The notes under the pieces: generated by a model
What the model was told of the DNA's origin: nothing
The model's input: only the letters and a program-made list of their open reading frames with translations
Database searches by the model: none
Part shown: positions 32,949 to 42,078 of the stretch, piece after piece
How positions within the stretch are numbered: the stretch's first letter is position 1
How the letters are laid out: every line of letters begins with the position of its first letter
Source of the DNA: JAFDCJ01 sp964527835
GTDB lineage: Bacteria > Desulfobacterota > Desulfobacteria > Desulfobacterales > JAFDCJ01
Assembly (NCBI GenBank): GCA_964527835.1
Contig: CAZGNV010000018.1
Span: forward strand, 1 to 64,000
DNA: 64,000 bases
Direction: 5' to 3'
Translations under genes and position numbers: made by a program

Positions 32949-35900
32949 ACAGGCCTCCCCTTTTTCTACTCTTACGGGCGTTACCGTTGGCACCATTTGC
33001 AACCTTCACCGCGCTGCAGCGTGTCTCCACAGCCCGGTAGCCCACCAGTTCGTTGACTTCCCGCGTCAGTCGGCCGCCGGCCTTGAGTTTGAAGGTCTCG
33101 GGCAATGAAATCAGACAGTCCGTGTTATCGGTGCTGCGCAGGTGAATGAACGCCGGGCAGGTGCCGGGGTGCTGTTTGAGGATATCGCGCAGGCGGGTCA
33201 GCGTCTCGCGGTCCGTACGCGTAATCTCCAGGTTAAGGTGCACGCTGGCCGCCCAGGTTTCTTCGGCTTTTTCCATCGGCACAAGCTCGTCAGCCAGGAT
33301 TTTCACCGCTTTTTCATCCTTTTGCAGCTGCCCTTGCACCAGCACGGGGACATCTTCGGCCAGCAGGTCCCGGACCAGGGCGAAAAGGCGCGCAAAGACG
33401 ATCACCTCCACCGCGCCATGCCGGTCTTCAAGGGTGACAAAGGCCATCTGGTCGCCTTTGCGGGTTTTGATGATTTTGATGTTCTGCACCAGACCGCCGA
33501 TGCGCACCGCGCTGCCATCGGCCAACTCCTTGATGGACATGCCATTGGCGTTGGTAAACTTTTCCAGAATGGCGATATGACCGCTCAGGGGATGGCCGGA
33601 AAGATAAAAACCAAGCGCTTCTTTTTCAAAAGCAAGATACTGCTTCTGGTCCCATTCCTCGATTTGCGGCAGCCCCGGCACATTGATATTGGCCCGGTTG
33701 TCGCCGGTGTCAAACAGCCCCATCTGGGGGTCATTGCGTTCGCGCTGGACCCGCTGGCCATAATCCAGAGCACTTTCCAGGGCCGCCATCATCCGGGATC
33801 GTTTTTCCCCGGTGCAGTCAAAAGCGCCGCATTTGATCAGGCTTTCAATCACCCGTTTGTTGACTTTTTTCAGGTCGACCCGCTCGCAGAAGTCAAACAG
33901 GGAGGCAAAGGGCCGGTCCCCCCGGGCTTCGACGATCGCCTCGATGGCGCTTTCGCCGACATTTTTAACCGCCACCAGTCCGAAGCGGATGCGGGAACCA
34001 TCCACGGTGAATTCCTGCTCCCCGGTATTGATGTCCGGCGGTAAAATCTCGATATCATGCTGCCGGCATTCGGCGATGAATTTTACCACCCCGTCGGTGG
34101 AGTGCATCTCGCTGGTCAGCAGCGATGCCATGAATTCCACCGCAAAATGGGCTTTGAGGTAGGCGGTCTGGTAGGCGATCAGCGCATAGGCGGCGCTGTG
34201 GGACTTGTTGAAACCGTAGCCGCCGAATTTTTCGATCAGATCAAAAATTTTGGCGGCCTTGTTGGCAGGAATATTATTTTCCGCAGCCCCCTGTAAAAAA
34301 CGCTCACGGTGCCGGGCCATGATCTCCGGGATCTTTTTGCCCATGGCCTTGCGCAGATCGTCTGCCTCGGCCATGGAGTAGCGGGCCAGCGTGCCGGCAA
34401 TTTTCATGACCTGCTCCTGGTAGACAATCACCCCATAGGTTTCCTTTAAAATAGGCTCCAGTTCGGGCACCAGGTAACTGACCGCCTTTTTGCCGTGCTT
34501 GCGGGCGACGTAATCGTCAATCATGCCGCTTTCCATGGGGCCGGGGCGGTAAAGCGCCACCAGGGCGATGACATCATCAAAACACTCGGGCTTCAACCGC
34601 ACCAGCAAATCCTTCATTCCCGAGCTTTCCAGCTGAAACACGCCGGTGGTGTCTCCGGCAGCCAGCAGGCGGTAGGTGGCCGCATCGGCCAGGTCGATGT
34701 TTTCCAGCTCCGGCGGCTGTTTGCCCTGCCGGGTGATCAACGCCAGGGTCTTGGCAATCACGGTCAGGTTGCGAAGTCCCAGAAAATCGAACTTTACCAG
34801 GCCGATCTTTTCGACGACCTTCATATCGAACTGGGTGACCACCTCCCCTTTTTTGCCGCGATACAGCGGAAGGTAGTCCACCAGGGGCCGATCGGAGATC
34901 ACCACCCCGGCCGCATGGGTGGAAGCATGGCGCGGCAGCCCCTCCAACACCCGGCAGATCTGGATCAACTCCGCCACCTGGGGGTCTTTTTCAACCAGCT
35001 CCGCCAGCCGGGGTTCCTGTTGCAGGGCTGCATCCAGGCTGATGTTGAGCACATCGGGCACCATCTTGGCAATGGCATCCACCTCCCGCAGGGGGATGTC
35101 CAGGGCGCGGCCCACGTCACGGATCACCGCCCGGGTCTTGAGCTTGCCGAAGGTGATGATCTGGGCCACGTAGTCGCCGCCGCCGTATTTTTCGACCACA
35201 TATTTATAAATATCCTCCCGGCCGTCGATGCAGAAATCCACGTCGATGTCCGGCATGCTCTTGCGGGCCGGGTTGAGAAAACGCTCAAAGATCAGGCCAT
35301 GGGCAATGGGATCCAAATCGGTGATTCCCAGGCTGTAAGCTACCAGGCTGCCGGCGGCAGAGCCCCGGCCGGGTCCCACGGGCACGCCTTTTTGTTTGGC
35401 GTAACGAATGAAATCGGCGACGATCAGAAAGTAGCCGGCAAACCCCATATCTTTGATGACCCCGATTTCATAATCCAGGCGCTGGCGATAAAAGGCCTCG
35501 TCGAGATCCGGGTTTTTGCGTTGCAACCGCTTAAAAACACGCTTAAACCCGACCCTGGCGTCCTGTTCAAACAGTTCATCGACACTTTGGTCACCACCGG
35601 CGTCAAACCGCGGGAAATGATAGGAGTGAAAATCAAACTCCAGGTTGCAGCGCTCGGCGATGTTTACCGTATTGCTCAGCGCCTCGGGGTACGCTTCGCA
35701 AAAAGCGTGCATCTGGGCTTTGGGTTTGAAATAAAGCTGGTCGGTTCTGAATTTGAGCCGTTCGGTGTCGTGAACGGTTTTTCCGGTCTGGATGCACAGC
35801 AGGACATCGTGGGCGCGCACATCCTCCTGGTCCAGGTAGTGGCAGTCGTTGCTGGCCACCAGGGGAATCGACAGCCGCCGGCTCATATCCACCAGGGCCT

Positions 35901-36477
35901 CGTTGACCCGCTGCTGAATGTCGATTCCGTTGTGCTGGATTTCCAGGTAAAAATGGCTTTCCCCGAAAATTTCCAAATACTCCCGGGCAGCGGCATCGGC
36001 CAGATCCATGCGGCCGGCCTGGATCCGCCGGGGGATCTCGCCGTGCAGGCAGGCGCTCAACGCGATCAACCCCTGACTGTGCTGTCTGAGAACCTGCTTG
36101 TCAATCCGGGGCTTGTAGTAAAACCCTTCCAGCTGAGCGGTGGTGGCCAGTTTGCAAAGATTGCGATAGCCCTGCTGGTTTTCCGCCAGCAGGATTAAAT
36201 GGAAAAGTTCCCGGTTGTCCTGGGGGCTCCTGTCAAACCGGCTGCGGGGCGCGACATAGATTTCGATGCCGATAATCGGTTTGATACCGGCTTTGGTGGC
36301 TTTTTCGTAAAACTCCACGGCCCCGAACATGGTGCCGTGATCGGTGATCGCCACCGCCTGCATGTCGAATTGAGCCGTGCGCTGCAGCAGGTTGTCGATC
36401 CGGATGGCACCATCGAGCAGACTGTACTGGGTGTGCACATGAAGATGGACAAAATCTGGAGAGTTAGAAGTCGTCAT
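32941..36477 (-). CDS. dnaE: DNA polymerase III alpha subunit
   Basis: The 1178-residue polymerase has an N-terminal PHP domain (HLHVHTQYSLLDGA near residue 12), the catalytic PDIDVDFCIDGRED near residue 407 with its aspartates, a helix-hairpin-helix region near residue 900, and an OB-fold followed by a C-terminal tail. It is the replicative polymerase core. Length is typical. The upstream gene is guaB, with a fold-back element in the 291 bases between them. manC overlaps its end, so dnaE-manC are probably one transcript. Confidence 0.96.
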   Translation of the reverse strand: MTTSNSPDFVHLHVHTQYSLLDGAIRIDNLLQRTAQFDMQAVAITDHGTMFGAVEFYEKATKAGIKPIIGIEIYVAPRSRFDRSPQDNRELFHLILLAENQQGYRNLCKLATTAQLEGFYYKPRIDKQVLRQHSQGLIALSACLHGEIPRRIQAGRMDLADAAAREYLEIFGESHFYLEIQHNGIDIQQRVNEALVDMSRRLSIPLVASNDCHYLDQEDVRAHDVLLCIQTGKTVHDTERLKFRTDQLYFKPKAQMHAFCEAYPEALSNTVNIAERCNLEFDFHSYHFPRFDAGGDQSVDELFEQDARVGFKRVFKRLQRKNPDLDEAFYRQRLDYEIGVIKDMGFAGYFLIVADFIRYAKQKGVPVGPGRGSAAGSLVAYSLGITDLDPIAHGLIFERFLNPARKSMPDIDVDFCIDGREDIYKYVVEKYGGGDYVAQIITFGKLKTRAVIRDVGRALDIPLREVDAIAKMVPDVLNISLDAALQQEPRLAELVEKDPQVAELIQICRVLEGLPRHASTHAAGVVISDRPLVDYLPLYRGKKGEVVTQFDMKVVEKIGLVKFDFLGLRNLTVIAKTLALITRQGKQPPELENIDLADAATYRLLAAGDTTGVFQLESSGMKDLLVRLKPECFDDVIALVALYRPGPMESGMIDDYVARKHGKKAVSYLVPELEPILKETYGVIVYQEQVMKIAGTLARYSMAEADDLRKAMGKKIPEIMARHRERFLQGAAENNIPANKAAKIFDLIEKFGGYGFNKSHSAAYALIAYQTAYLKAHFAVEFMASLLTSEMHSTDGVVKFIAECRQHDIEILPPDINTGEQEFTVDGSRIRFGLVAVKNVGESAIEAIVEARGDRPFASLFDFCERVDLKKVNKRVIESLIKCGAFDCTGEKRSRMMAALESALDYGQRVQRERNDPQMGLFDTGDNRANINVPGLPQIEEWDQKQYLAFEKEALGFYLSGHPLSGHIAILEKFTNANGMSIKELADGSAVRIGGLVQNIKIIKTRKGDQMAFVTLEDRHGAVEVIVFARLFALVRDLLAEDVPVLVQGQLQKDEKAVKILADELVPMEKAEETWAASVHLNLEITRTDRETLTRLRDILKQHPGTCPAFIHLRSTDNTDCLISLPETFKLKAGGRLTREVNELVGYRAVETRCSAVKVANGANGNARKSRKRGGLYG

Positions 36478-36626
36478 GGGGCATTTTACCCTCGCGCTTA
36501 AAATTACGAGTCACATGTTGCAGGGTTGCGGGTTAAATCTAGCAGGTTGAGCGTTAAGGCGCTTAAACTTATGAAGTGCTACATCATACCTTTAGTTTGA
36601 GGCAGAGGTAACACAGGATTGGATTT
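36478..36626. other. Intergenic sequence between guaB and dnaE
   Basis: About 150 bases immediately upstream of dnaE (minus strand), AT-rich in part. No gene evident. It contains short G-rich repeats (GCAGGTTGAGCGTT, GCAGGGTTGCGGGTT) that resemble repeat family B in style. It presumably holds the dnaE leader. Confidence 0.3.
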
Positions 36627-36769
36627 GTTTCCCAATCATATATGAGGAATTTTTTTGATGGGCAAGGCCGCACAAAGGTTTTAGGCCGAGGCGTACTTTT
36701 AGTACGTCGAGGTCTCAAACCTGCGGAGAACGCCGCCCATCGGAAAAATAACCATTTATGATTGGAAAC
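36627..36769. repeat. 143-bp fold-back (MITE-like) element
   Basis: The outer arms GTTTCC(C)AATCATA (from 36627) and TATGATTGGAAAC (to 36769) are inverted repeats. Inside, GATGGGC pairs with GCCCATC, GGTTT with AAACC, and a central CGTAC-TTTTA-GTACG hairpin caps it, giving one long imperfect hairpin. The right end touches the guaB stop codon. There is no T run in the sense direction, so it is not an ordinary terminator. Confidence 0.7.
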
Positions 36770-38232
36770 TATTCGAGGCGATAGTTCGGCGCCTCCTTGG
36801 TGATAATCACATCATGCACATGGCTTTCGCGCATGCCGGCGGCACTGATCTTCACAAAACGCGCCTTTTCCCGCAGCTCGTCCAGGGTGCGGCAGCCGCA
36901 GTAGCCCATGCCGGCCTTGAGCCCGCCGATGAGCTGAAAAAGATTGGCCGACAGGGTCCCCCGGTAGGGAACCCGTCCCACGATGCCCTCGGGCACCAGC
37001 TTGTCATCTTCGGTCTGTTCGCTCTGGTAATAGCGGTCCTTGCTGCCTTTTTTCATGGCCTCAATTGAGCCCATTCCGCGGTATACCTTGTAGCTGCGGC
37101 CCTGAAAAAAAACAACTTCCCCCGGGCTTTCCTCTGTTCCGGCTAAAAGCCCGCCGACCATGATGCAATGGGCACCGGCCCCGATGGCCTTGGTGATATC
37201 ACCGGAAAACCGGATCCCCCCGTCGGCGATCAACGGAACGCCGGTTTTGGCGGCCACCGGGCGGCAGTTCATGATGGCGCTCACCTGAGGCACGCCAATG
37301 CCGGCCACAATCCGGGTGGTGCAGATGGAGCCGCCGCCGATTCCGATTTTCACACCATCCACGCCGGCCGCGACCAGGTCCTCGGCCCCCTTGGCGGTGC
37401 CCACATTGCCTGCAATCAGTTCAAAATCACGAAAAGTACTTTTCAGCGCCTTGACGGCACCAATGACATTTTCAGAATGGCCGTGGGAAGTGTCAATCAG
37501 GATCACATCAGCGCTGGCATCAAGCAGCGCCTGGGCACGTTCCATCATGTCCGGGCCCACTCCCACAGCGGCTCCCACCCGCAGCCGCCCCATGCTGTCC
37601 TTGCAGGCATTGGGATATTTCCTGATTTTTTCGATGTCCTTGATGGTGATCAGCCCGGTCAGGCGGCCATTGCGGTCCACCACCAGCAGTTTTTCAATGC
37701 GGTGCTGGTGCAGCAGCTTCTTGGAGTCCTCAAGGCTGATGCCCTCCGGTACCGTCACCAGGTTATCCCGGGTCATGACTTCTGAAATTGTTTTATCAAG
37801 ATCGGTTTCAAAACGCAGATCCCGGTTGGTCACAATCCCGACCAGCCGGTCGCCCTCGGTCACCGGCACCCCCGAAATGCGGTAGCGCTGCATAAGCTCC
37901 AGAATTTCACCGACTTTGCGCTCCGGACTGATGGTCACCGGATCCACGATCATCCCGCTTTCAGATTTTTTTACCTTGTCAACTTCCATCGCCTGGCTTT
38001 TGACGCTCATATTGCGGTGAATGAACCCCATGCCGCCCTCCCGGGCCATGACAATGGCGGCATCGGCTTCGGTGACGGTATCCATGGCCGCACTGATGAT
38101 GGGGATGTTCAGGCTGATGTTGCGCGTCAGGCGGGTACTGACATTGACATCCTTGGGCAGCACATCGGAATAATTGGGAATCAATAAGACATCGTCAAAG
38201 GAATAGGCTTCTTCAGGTGGTATTTTGGACAT
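36769..38232 (-). CDS. guaB: Inosine-5'-monophosphate dehydrogenase
   Basis: The 487-residue enzyme has the barrel start (YSFDDVLLIPNY near residue 9), a two-CBS-domain insert (about residues 95-205) and the catalytic loop GIGGGSICTTR with its active-site Cys near residue 303. It makes XMP from IMP for guanine nucleotides. ATG 38232 is six bases after GGAGG; ATG 38238 is too close. It is the first gene of a minus-strand run leading through the fold-back element to dnaE. Confidence 0.95.
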   Translation of the reverse strand: MSKIPPEEAYSFDDVLLIPNYSDVLPKDVNVSTRLTRNISLNIPIISAAMDTVTEADAAIVMAREGGMGFIHRNMSVKSQAMEVDKVKKSESGMIVDPVTISPERKVGEILELMQRYRISGVPVTEGDRLVGIVTNRDLRFETDLDKTISEVMTRDNLVTVPEGISLEDSKKLLHQHRIEKLLVVDRNGRLTGLITIKDIEKIRKYPNACKDSMGRLRVGAAVGVGPDMMERAQALLDASADVILIDTSHGHSENVIGAVKALKSTFRDFELIAGNVGTAKGAEDLVAAGVDGVKIGIGGGSICTTRIVAGIGVPQVSAIMNCRPVAAKTGVPLIADGGIRFSGDITKAIGAGAHCIMVGGLLAGTEESPGEVVFFQGRSYKVYRGMGSIEAMKKGSKDRYYQSEQTEDDKLVPEGIVGRVPYRGTLSANLFQLIGGLKAGMGYCGCRTLDELREKARFVKISAAGMRESHVHDVIITKEAPNYRLE

Positions 38233-38410
38233 AGACATCCTCCATGAATTTAGCGGCAAAAACTCCGGAGCCGGCCCGCCCGGTTATCCGGGCTGCGGAC
38301 GCCCCTGGCGGGGGCCGGCGTGTGAAGCGCCTGGCATCGAATAGCAAATGGCGGCCGCTTTGGCAATCTTTAATTGTTACCTTGACATCCAGCACGAAGC
38401 CATAGTAAAG

Positions 38411-38470
38411 AATCCGGGCTTTTGAGGGCTGCCGCCCACTGGCAAAAGGGCGCAGCAGACCGGATTTTTC
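38411..38470 (+). promoter_or_regulatory. Stem-loop before the Sua5-like gene
   Basis: AATCCGG (38411-38417) pairs with CCGGATT (38460-38466), followed by TTTC. Inside, GCTGC-C-GCCC pairs with GGGC-GCAGC. It lies 24 bases before the start codon. It could be a transcription attenuator, or an upstream terminator, or a minus-strand leader element for guaB. No recognised riboswitch class fits. Confidence 0.45.
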
Positions 38471-38494
38471 AGATCAAAACTGCAGGCAGCCGCG

Positions 38495-39103
38495 ATGCTT
38501 ATCAAAATCAACCCCCAAAATCCCCAGCAACGTCTCATCAGCACAGTGGTTGAAATCCTCAACCGCGGCGGCGTGGTCGTTTATCCCACCGACACTTATT
38601 TCGGCATTGGCTGCGACATTATGAACAAAAAGGCCATTGAACGCATCTACCGGTTAAAACAGCGTGACAAAAGCAAGCCTTTCAGCTTTATTTGTTCCGG
38701 GCTGAAAAATATCAGCCACTACGCCAAGGTTTCCAATTATGCCTATAAAACCATGCGGCGGCTGCTGCCGGGCCCCTATACCTTCATTCTGGAAGGCTCC
38801 CGACTGGTCCCCAAAATCATGCTGACCAAGCGCAAAACAGCCGGAATCCGGGTGCCGGACAATGCGATCTGCCTGGCGCTGGTTACCGCCCTGGGAAATC
38901 CCATTATCACCACCAGCGCCTCCATGCCTGACGGCAGCATCTTTCATGATGCCTCGCTGATCCATGATTATTTCGGCCCCCGTATTGATGCCGTTATCGA
39001 GGGCGGCGTGGTGGCCGGACAACCTTCCAGCGTCATTTCGCTGATCGACGATCGTCCGGAAATCATCCGCAAAGGTTTGGGAGATGTAAGTGTTTTTGAA
39101 TAG
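38495..39103 (+). CDS. Threonylcarbamoyl-AMP synthase, Sua5/YrdC family
   Basis: The 202-residue protein has the YrdC core: GGVVVYPTDTYFGIGCD near residue 25, KQRDKSKPFS near residue 55 and TTSASMPDG near residue 142. It makes the threonylcarbamoyl-adenylate used in t6A37 modification of tRNA. The additional C-terminal half of true Sua5 is absent, so it is the short YrdC type. It stands alone on the plus strand, between divergent guaB and convergent rpsA. Confidence 0.9.
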   Translation: MLIKINPQNPQQRLISTVVEILNRGGVVVYPTDTYFGIGCDIMNKKAIERIYRLKQRDKSKPFSFICSGLKNISHYAKVSNYAYKTMRRLLPGPYTFILEGSRLVPKIMLTKRKTAGIRVPDNAICLALVTALGNPIITTSASMPDGSIFHDASLIHDYFGPRIDAVIEGGVVAGQPSSVISLIDDRPEIIRKGLGDVSVFE

Positions 39104-39276
39104 CCGGCGCGGGTCCTAAACAGGTAAAAAGGCCCCTGCCCTGCAGCACTTGGCACAACAATAAAGTGCGGCCGGCCAGAGGCCTGTAACCACCTGCTGG
39201 GCGGAGCCCAATTCAGGGGATAGCTCTTCGGCACCTTCAACCCGGGAAAAAATGTCCACCGTGCAGGATTAAAAAA

Positions 39277-41124
39277 TTATTCCTCGTTGAGCTTCTCCTG
39301 CAAGTTTTCCCTTAAAATTTCGCCAAAGCTTGAAGTTGCCGGACCGATATTGTTGACGTACTCACTGAGCAGATTCTGCTCGTCTTCCATCTCAAGGCGC
39401 TTGATGGACAATCCGATCCGCCTTTCATCGCTGTTGATATTCATCACCTTGGCGGTGATCACCTCGCCAACATTGTATTTGCCGACCGGTGTTTTTATTT
39501 TCTCCTTGCTTATTTCCGACACATGCACCAGGCCTTCAATGCCCTCCTCAAGCTCTACGAAAATACCGAAATCAGTCAGGTTGGTAATCGTTCCGGTGAT
39601 TTCCTTGCCGACCTCGTAGCGCTCGGCCACGCTCTTCCACGGATCTTCCTCCAGCTGCTTGATTCCCAGGGAAAAGCGTTCATTCTCCTTTTCGATATCC
39701 AGGACAATCGCCTGCACCACATCGCCTTTTTTGTACAGCTCCGAGGGGTGTTTGACGCGTTTGATCCACGAAATGTCTGAAATGTGCACCAACCCGTCGA
39801 TGCCTTCATCAATGCCGATAAAAAGACCGAAATCCGTGATATTTTTTATCTTTCCCTCAATGGTGGTGCCGACCGGATATTTCTCGCTGATCACATCCCA
39901 GGGGTTGGGAACCACCTGCTTCATTCCCAACGATATTCTTCTATTTTCCGGTTTGATGTCCAATACGACCGCTTCAATTTCTTCGCCGACTGAAACCACC
40001 TTTGACGGATGCCGGATCTTGCGGGTCCAGGACATCTCGGATACGTGAATCAACCCTTCGATGCCTTCCTCAAGTTCTACGAAAGCCCCGTAATCCGTGA
40101 GGCTGACCACCGTCCCGTTGACCCGGGAGCCTACCGGGTACTTTTCTGCGGCCACCGACCATGGATCCGGGCTCAGCTGCTTCATCCCCAGGGAGACCCG
40201 CTCTTTTTCCAGATCGAAGCTCAAGATTTTAACGGTAATCGGGTCACCGATGGAAAACATTTCGGAGGGGTGTTTGACCCGCCCCCAGGAAATATCAGTA
40301 ATATGCAGCAAGCCGTCCACACCGCCCAGGTCGATAAAAACCCCGTAATCGGTGATGTTTTTTACAATGCCTTCAATAACCTGGCCATCATGGATAGAGG
40401 CCAGGGTGGCGGCCCGCTTTTCTTCACGCTCTTTTTCAAGGATGGCCCGGCGCGACAGCACAATGTTGCTGCGCTTGCGGTTGTATTTTAAAATTTTAAA
40501 ATCAAAGGTCTTGCCAACCAGGTCGTCCAGATTGCGAATTGGCCGCAAGTCGGCCTGGGATCCTGGCAAAAACGCCTGGACCCCGATGTCCACCGAAAAG
40601 CCGCCCTTCACCCGACTGGTGATCACCCCCTGGATCGTGCCCTCTTCATCGTAGGATTTTTTTACCGCTTCCCAGACCTTGACATTGGCGGCCTTTTCCT
40701 TGGAAAGAACCACCCGCTCTTCTTCGTCGTCCCACCATTCGACCATCACCTCAACGCTGTCGCCCACCTTGGCGGTGATATCGCCGTCCTCGCCCCTGAA
40801 TTCCTGAATGCGGATCTGCCCTTCGGATTTGTACCCGATGTCAACCAGTACATGATCCCGATCGATGGAAATAATCCGGCCGGTGACGACCTCCCCCTCG
40901 GCAAAGCGTTTGAAGCTCTCCTCGTACAGGTCCATCACACTTTCCATGCTTTCCGTTGCTTCGACTTCCCGGGTTGTGTCAGGCTGATCGTCCGGCGGTG
41001 CGGTTTCAGCGACCGTTTCATTTTCTGGCGGCGTGTCGGCCGCTGCCGAATCCACGGCAGCCTTGTCCTCTTCCTGCGCTGGATTCATGTTTGCACTTTC
41101 CTCGTTATTGTTTACCTTGACCAT
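39277..41124 (-). CDS. rpsA: 30S ribosomal protein S1
   Basis: The 615-residue protein has an acidic, disordered N terminus (about 70 residues) followed by six S1 RNA-binding repeats, each with the GxVxxxxxxGxxV pattern and phrases such as GLLHITDISW, GLIHVSEMSW and GLVHISDISW. It helps mRNA onto the ribosome. The start at 41124 is preceded by GGGGGTA. An ATG at 41088 with GAGGAAAG in front is an alternative. It ends the minus-strand operon kor-hisC-cmk-rpsA; rpsA next to cmk is a known arrangement. Confidence 0.95.
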   Translation of the reverse strand: MVKVNNNEESANMNPAQEEDKAAVDSAAADTPPENETVAETAPPDDQPDTTREVEATESMESVMDLYEESFKRFAEGEVVTGRIISIDRDHVLVDIGYKSEGQIRIQEFRGEDGDITAKVGDSVEVMVEWWDDEEERVVLSKEKAANVKVWEAVKKSYDEEGTIQGVITSRVKGGFSVDIGVQAFLPGSQADLRPIRNLDDLVGKTFDFKILKYNRKRSNIVLSRRAILEKEREEKRAATLASIHDGQVIEGIVKNITDYGVFIDLGGVDGLLHITDISWGRVKHPSEMFSIGDPITVKILSFDLEKERVSLGMKQLSPDPWSVAAEKYPVGSRVNGTVVSLTDYGAFVELEEGIEGLIHVSEMSWTRKIRHPSKVVSVGEEIEAVVLDIKPENRRISLGMKQVVPNPWDVISEKYPVGTTIEGKIKNITDFGLFIGIDEGIDGLVHISDISWIKRVKHPSELYKKGDVVQAIVLDIEKENERFSLGIKQLEEDPWKSVAERYEVGKEITGTITNLTDFGIFVELEEGIEGLVHVSEISKEKIKTPVGKYNVGEVITAKVMNINSDERRIGLSIKRLEMEDEQNLLSEYVNNIGPATSSFGEILRENLQEKLNEE

Positions 41125-41274
41125 AAAAAAAAATACCCCCTTAGCCGATTTAGTGAAATCCGCGGATCAGCTCCGCACAATCGAATACTATTAACAGACC
41201 TGCTGAAAAAAGCAATAATTTATTTTAATTTGATTCAATCGCCGCCAATACCTGTCCTGTCCCATCAGTCCGAT

Positions 41275-41952
41275 TCACAATTGGGCCTGCCTGCGGATGT
41301 GAGCCATCATCCGCTCCACTACGGCATCAACTGTTAACTGTGTGGAATCAATGATAATTGCGTCCTCAGCGGCCTTCAGCGGCGCCACTTTTCGGCTGCT
41401 GTCGTTTTTATCGCGCTGGCGCATGTCGCGCTCGACCTCTTCCAGTCGCGGGTCAGTTTCTGATTTTTGCCTCAATTCTTCATAGCGCCGCATGGCACGG
41501 GATTCGGCAGAGGCGTTCAGGAAAAATTTCACGTCCGCATCCGGAAAAACCACCGTGCCCATATCGCGGCCTTCCACCACAGCGGCCTTTTGTGAGGCCA
41601 GGCTGCGCTGCAAGCCAAGAAGATAATTTCGCACCACCGGCCGGGCGGAAACCGCCGATGCGAGCATGGTTACCTCCGGGGTTCGGATGTGGTCCGTAAC
41701 ATCCTGCCCATCTGCAAAAAGCCGCTGCTGCCCCTCGATGGTCTTGAATTCCAGCTTCAGATCTTCGCAAAGCTGCTGCAAGGCATCATCATCGTTGGAG
41801 TCGATTTGGCAGGATTTGACAGCCAGGGCCACGGCCCGGTAAAGCGCACCGGTATCAATGTAGCGATATCCCAACCGATCCGCCAGTACGCGGCTGACCG
41901 TGGTCTTGCCGGCCCCCGCCGGCCCATCGATGGTAATCAATAGTTTCCTCAT
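41275..41952 (-). CDS. cmk: Cytidylate kinase
   Basis: The 225-residue kinase has the P-loop ITIDGPAGAGKTTVSR at the start, the family motif DTGALYRAVAL near residue 37, and VEGRDMGTVVFPDADVKFFL near residue 127. It phosphorylates CMP and dCMP. It lies between hisC and rpsA on the minus strand, with about 125 bases upstream that contain repeats of families A and B. Confidence 0.95.
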   Translation of the reverse strand: MRKLLITIDGPAGAGKTTVSRVLADRLGYRYIDTGALYRAVALAVKSCQIDSNDDDALQQLCEDLKLEFKTIEGQQRLFADGQDVTDHIRTPEVTMLASAVSARPVVRNYLLGLQRSLASQKAAVVEGRDMGTVVFPDADVKFFLNASAESRAMRRYEELRQKSETDPRLEEVERDMRQRDKNDSSRKVAPLKAAEDAIIIDSTQLTVDAVVERMMAHIRRQAQL

Positions 41953-42010
41953 ATGGCGTGGTTTGGATCGTTCTGATTTTTTTCGTTAACAAGGGTTCCT
42001 GGAAACAAAC

Positions 42011-42047
42011 GGTACAAGGTTCAGGGTCCAGGGTTCAAGGGTAAAGG
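42011..42047. repeat. Repeat family B, copy 3
   Basis: Read on the minus strand, CCTTTACCCTTGAACCCTGG and CCCTGAACCTTGTACC form degenerate TTGAACC/CTGAACC units. It sits between hisC and cmk, next to a family A copy. Confidence 0.65.
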
Positions 42048-42053
42048 AATTTA

Positions 42054-42078
42054 ATTCCGACTTCCGCATTCCGACTTC
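42054..42078. repeat. Post-stop tandem repeat family A, copy 2
   Basis: On the minus strand this starts within the hisC stop codon (TAG-AAGTCGGAATGCGGAAGT) and gives about one and a half units. Confidence 0.75.

Noticed and set aside
34495..36198. Long antisense open frame over dnaE
   Set aside because: It is a shadow of dnaE codon bias with no ribosome site or family resemblance.
39104..39276. Possible small gene between the Sua5-like gene and rpsA
   Set aside because: Every frame is broken by stops and no start with a ribosome site is present; I see nothing supportable in it.
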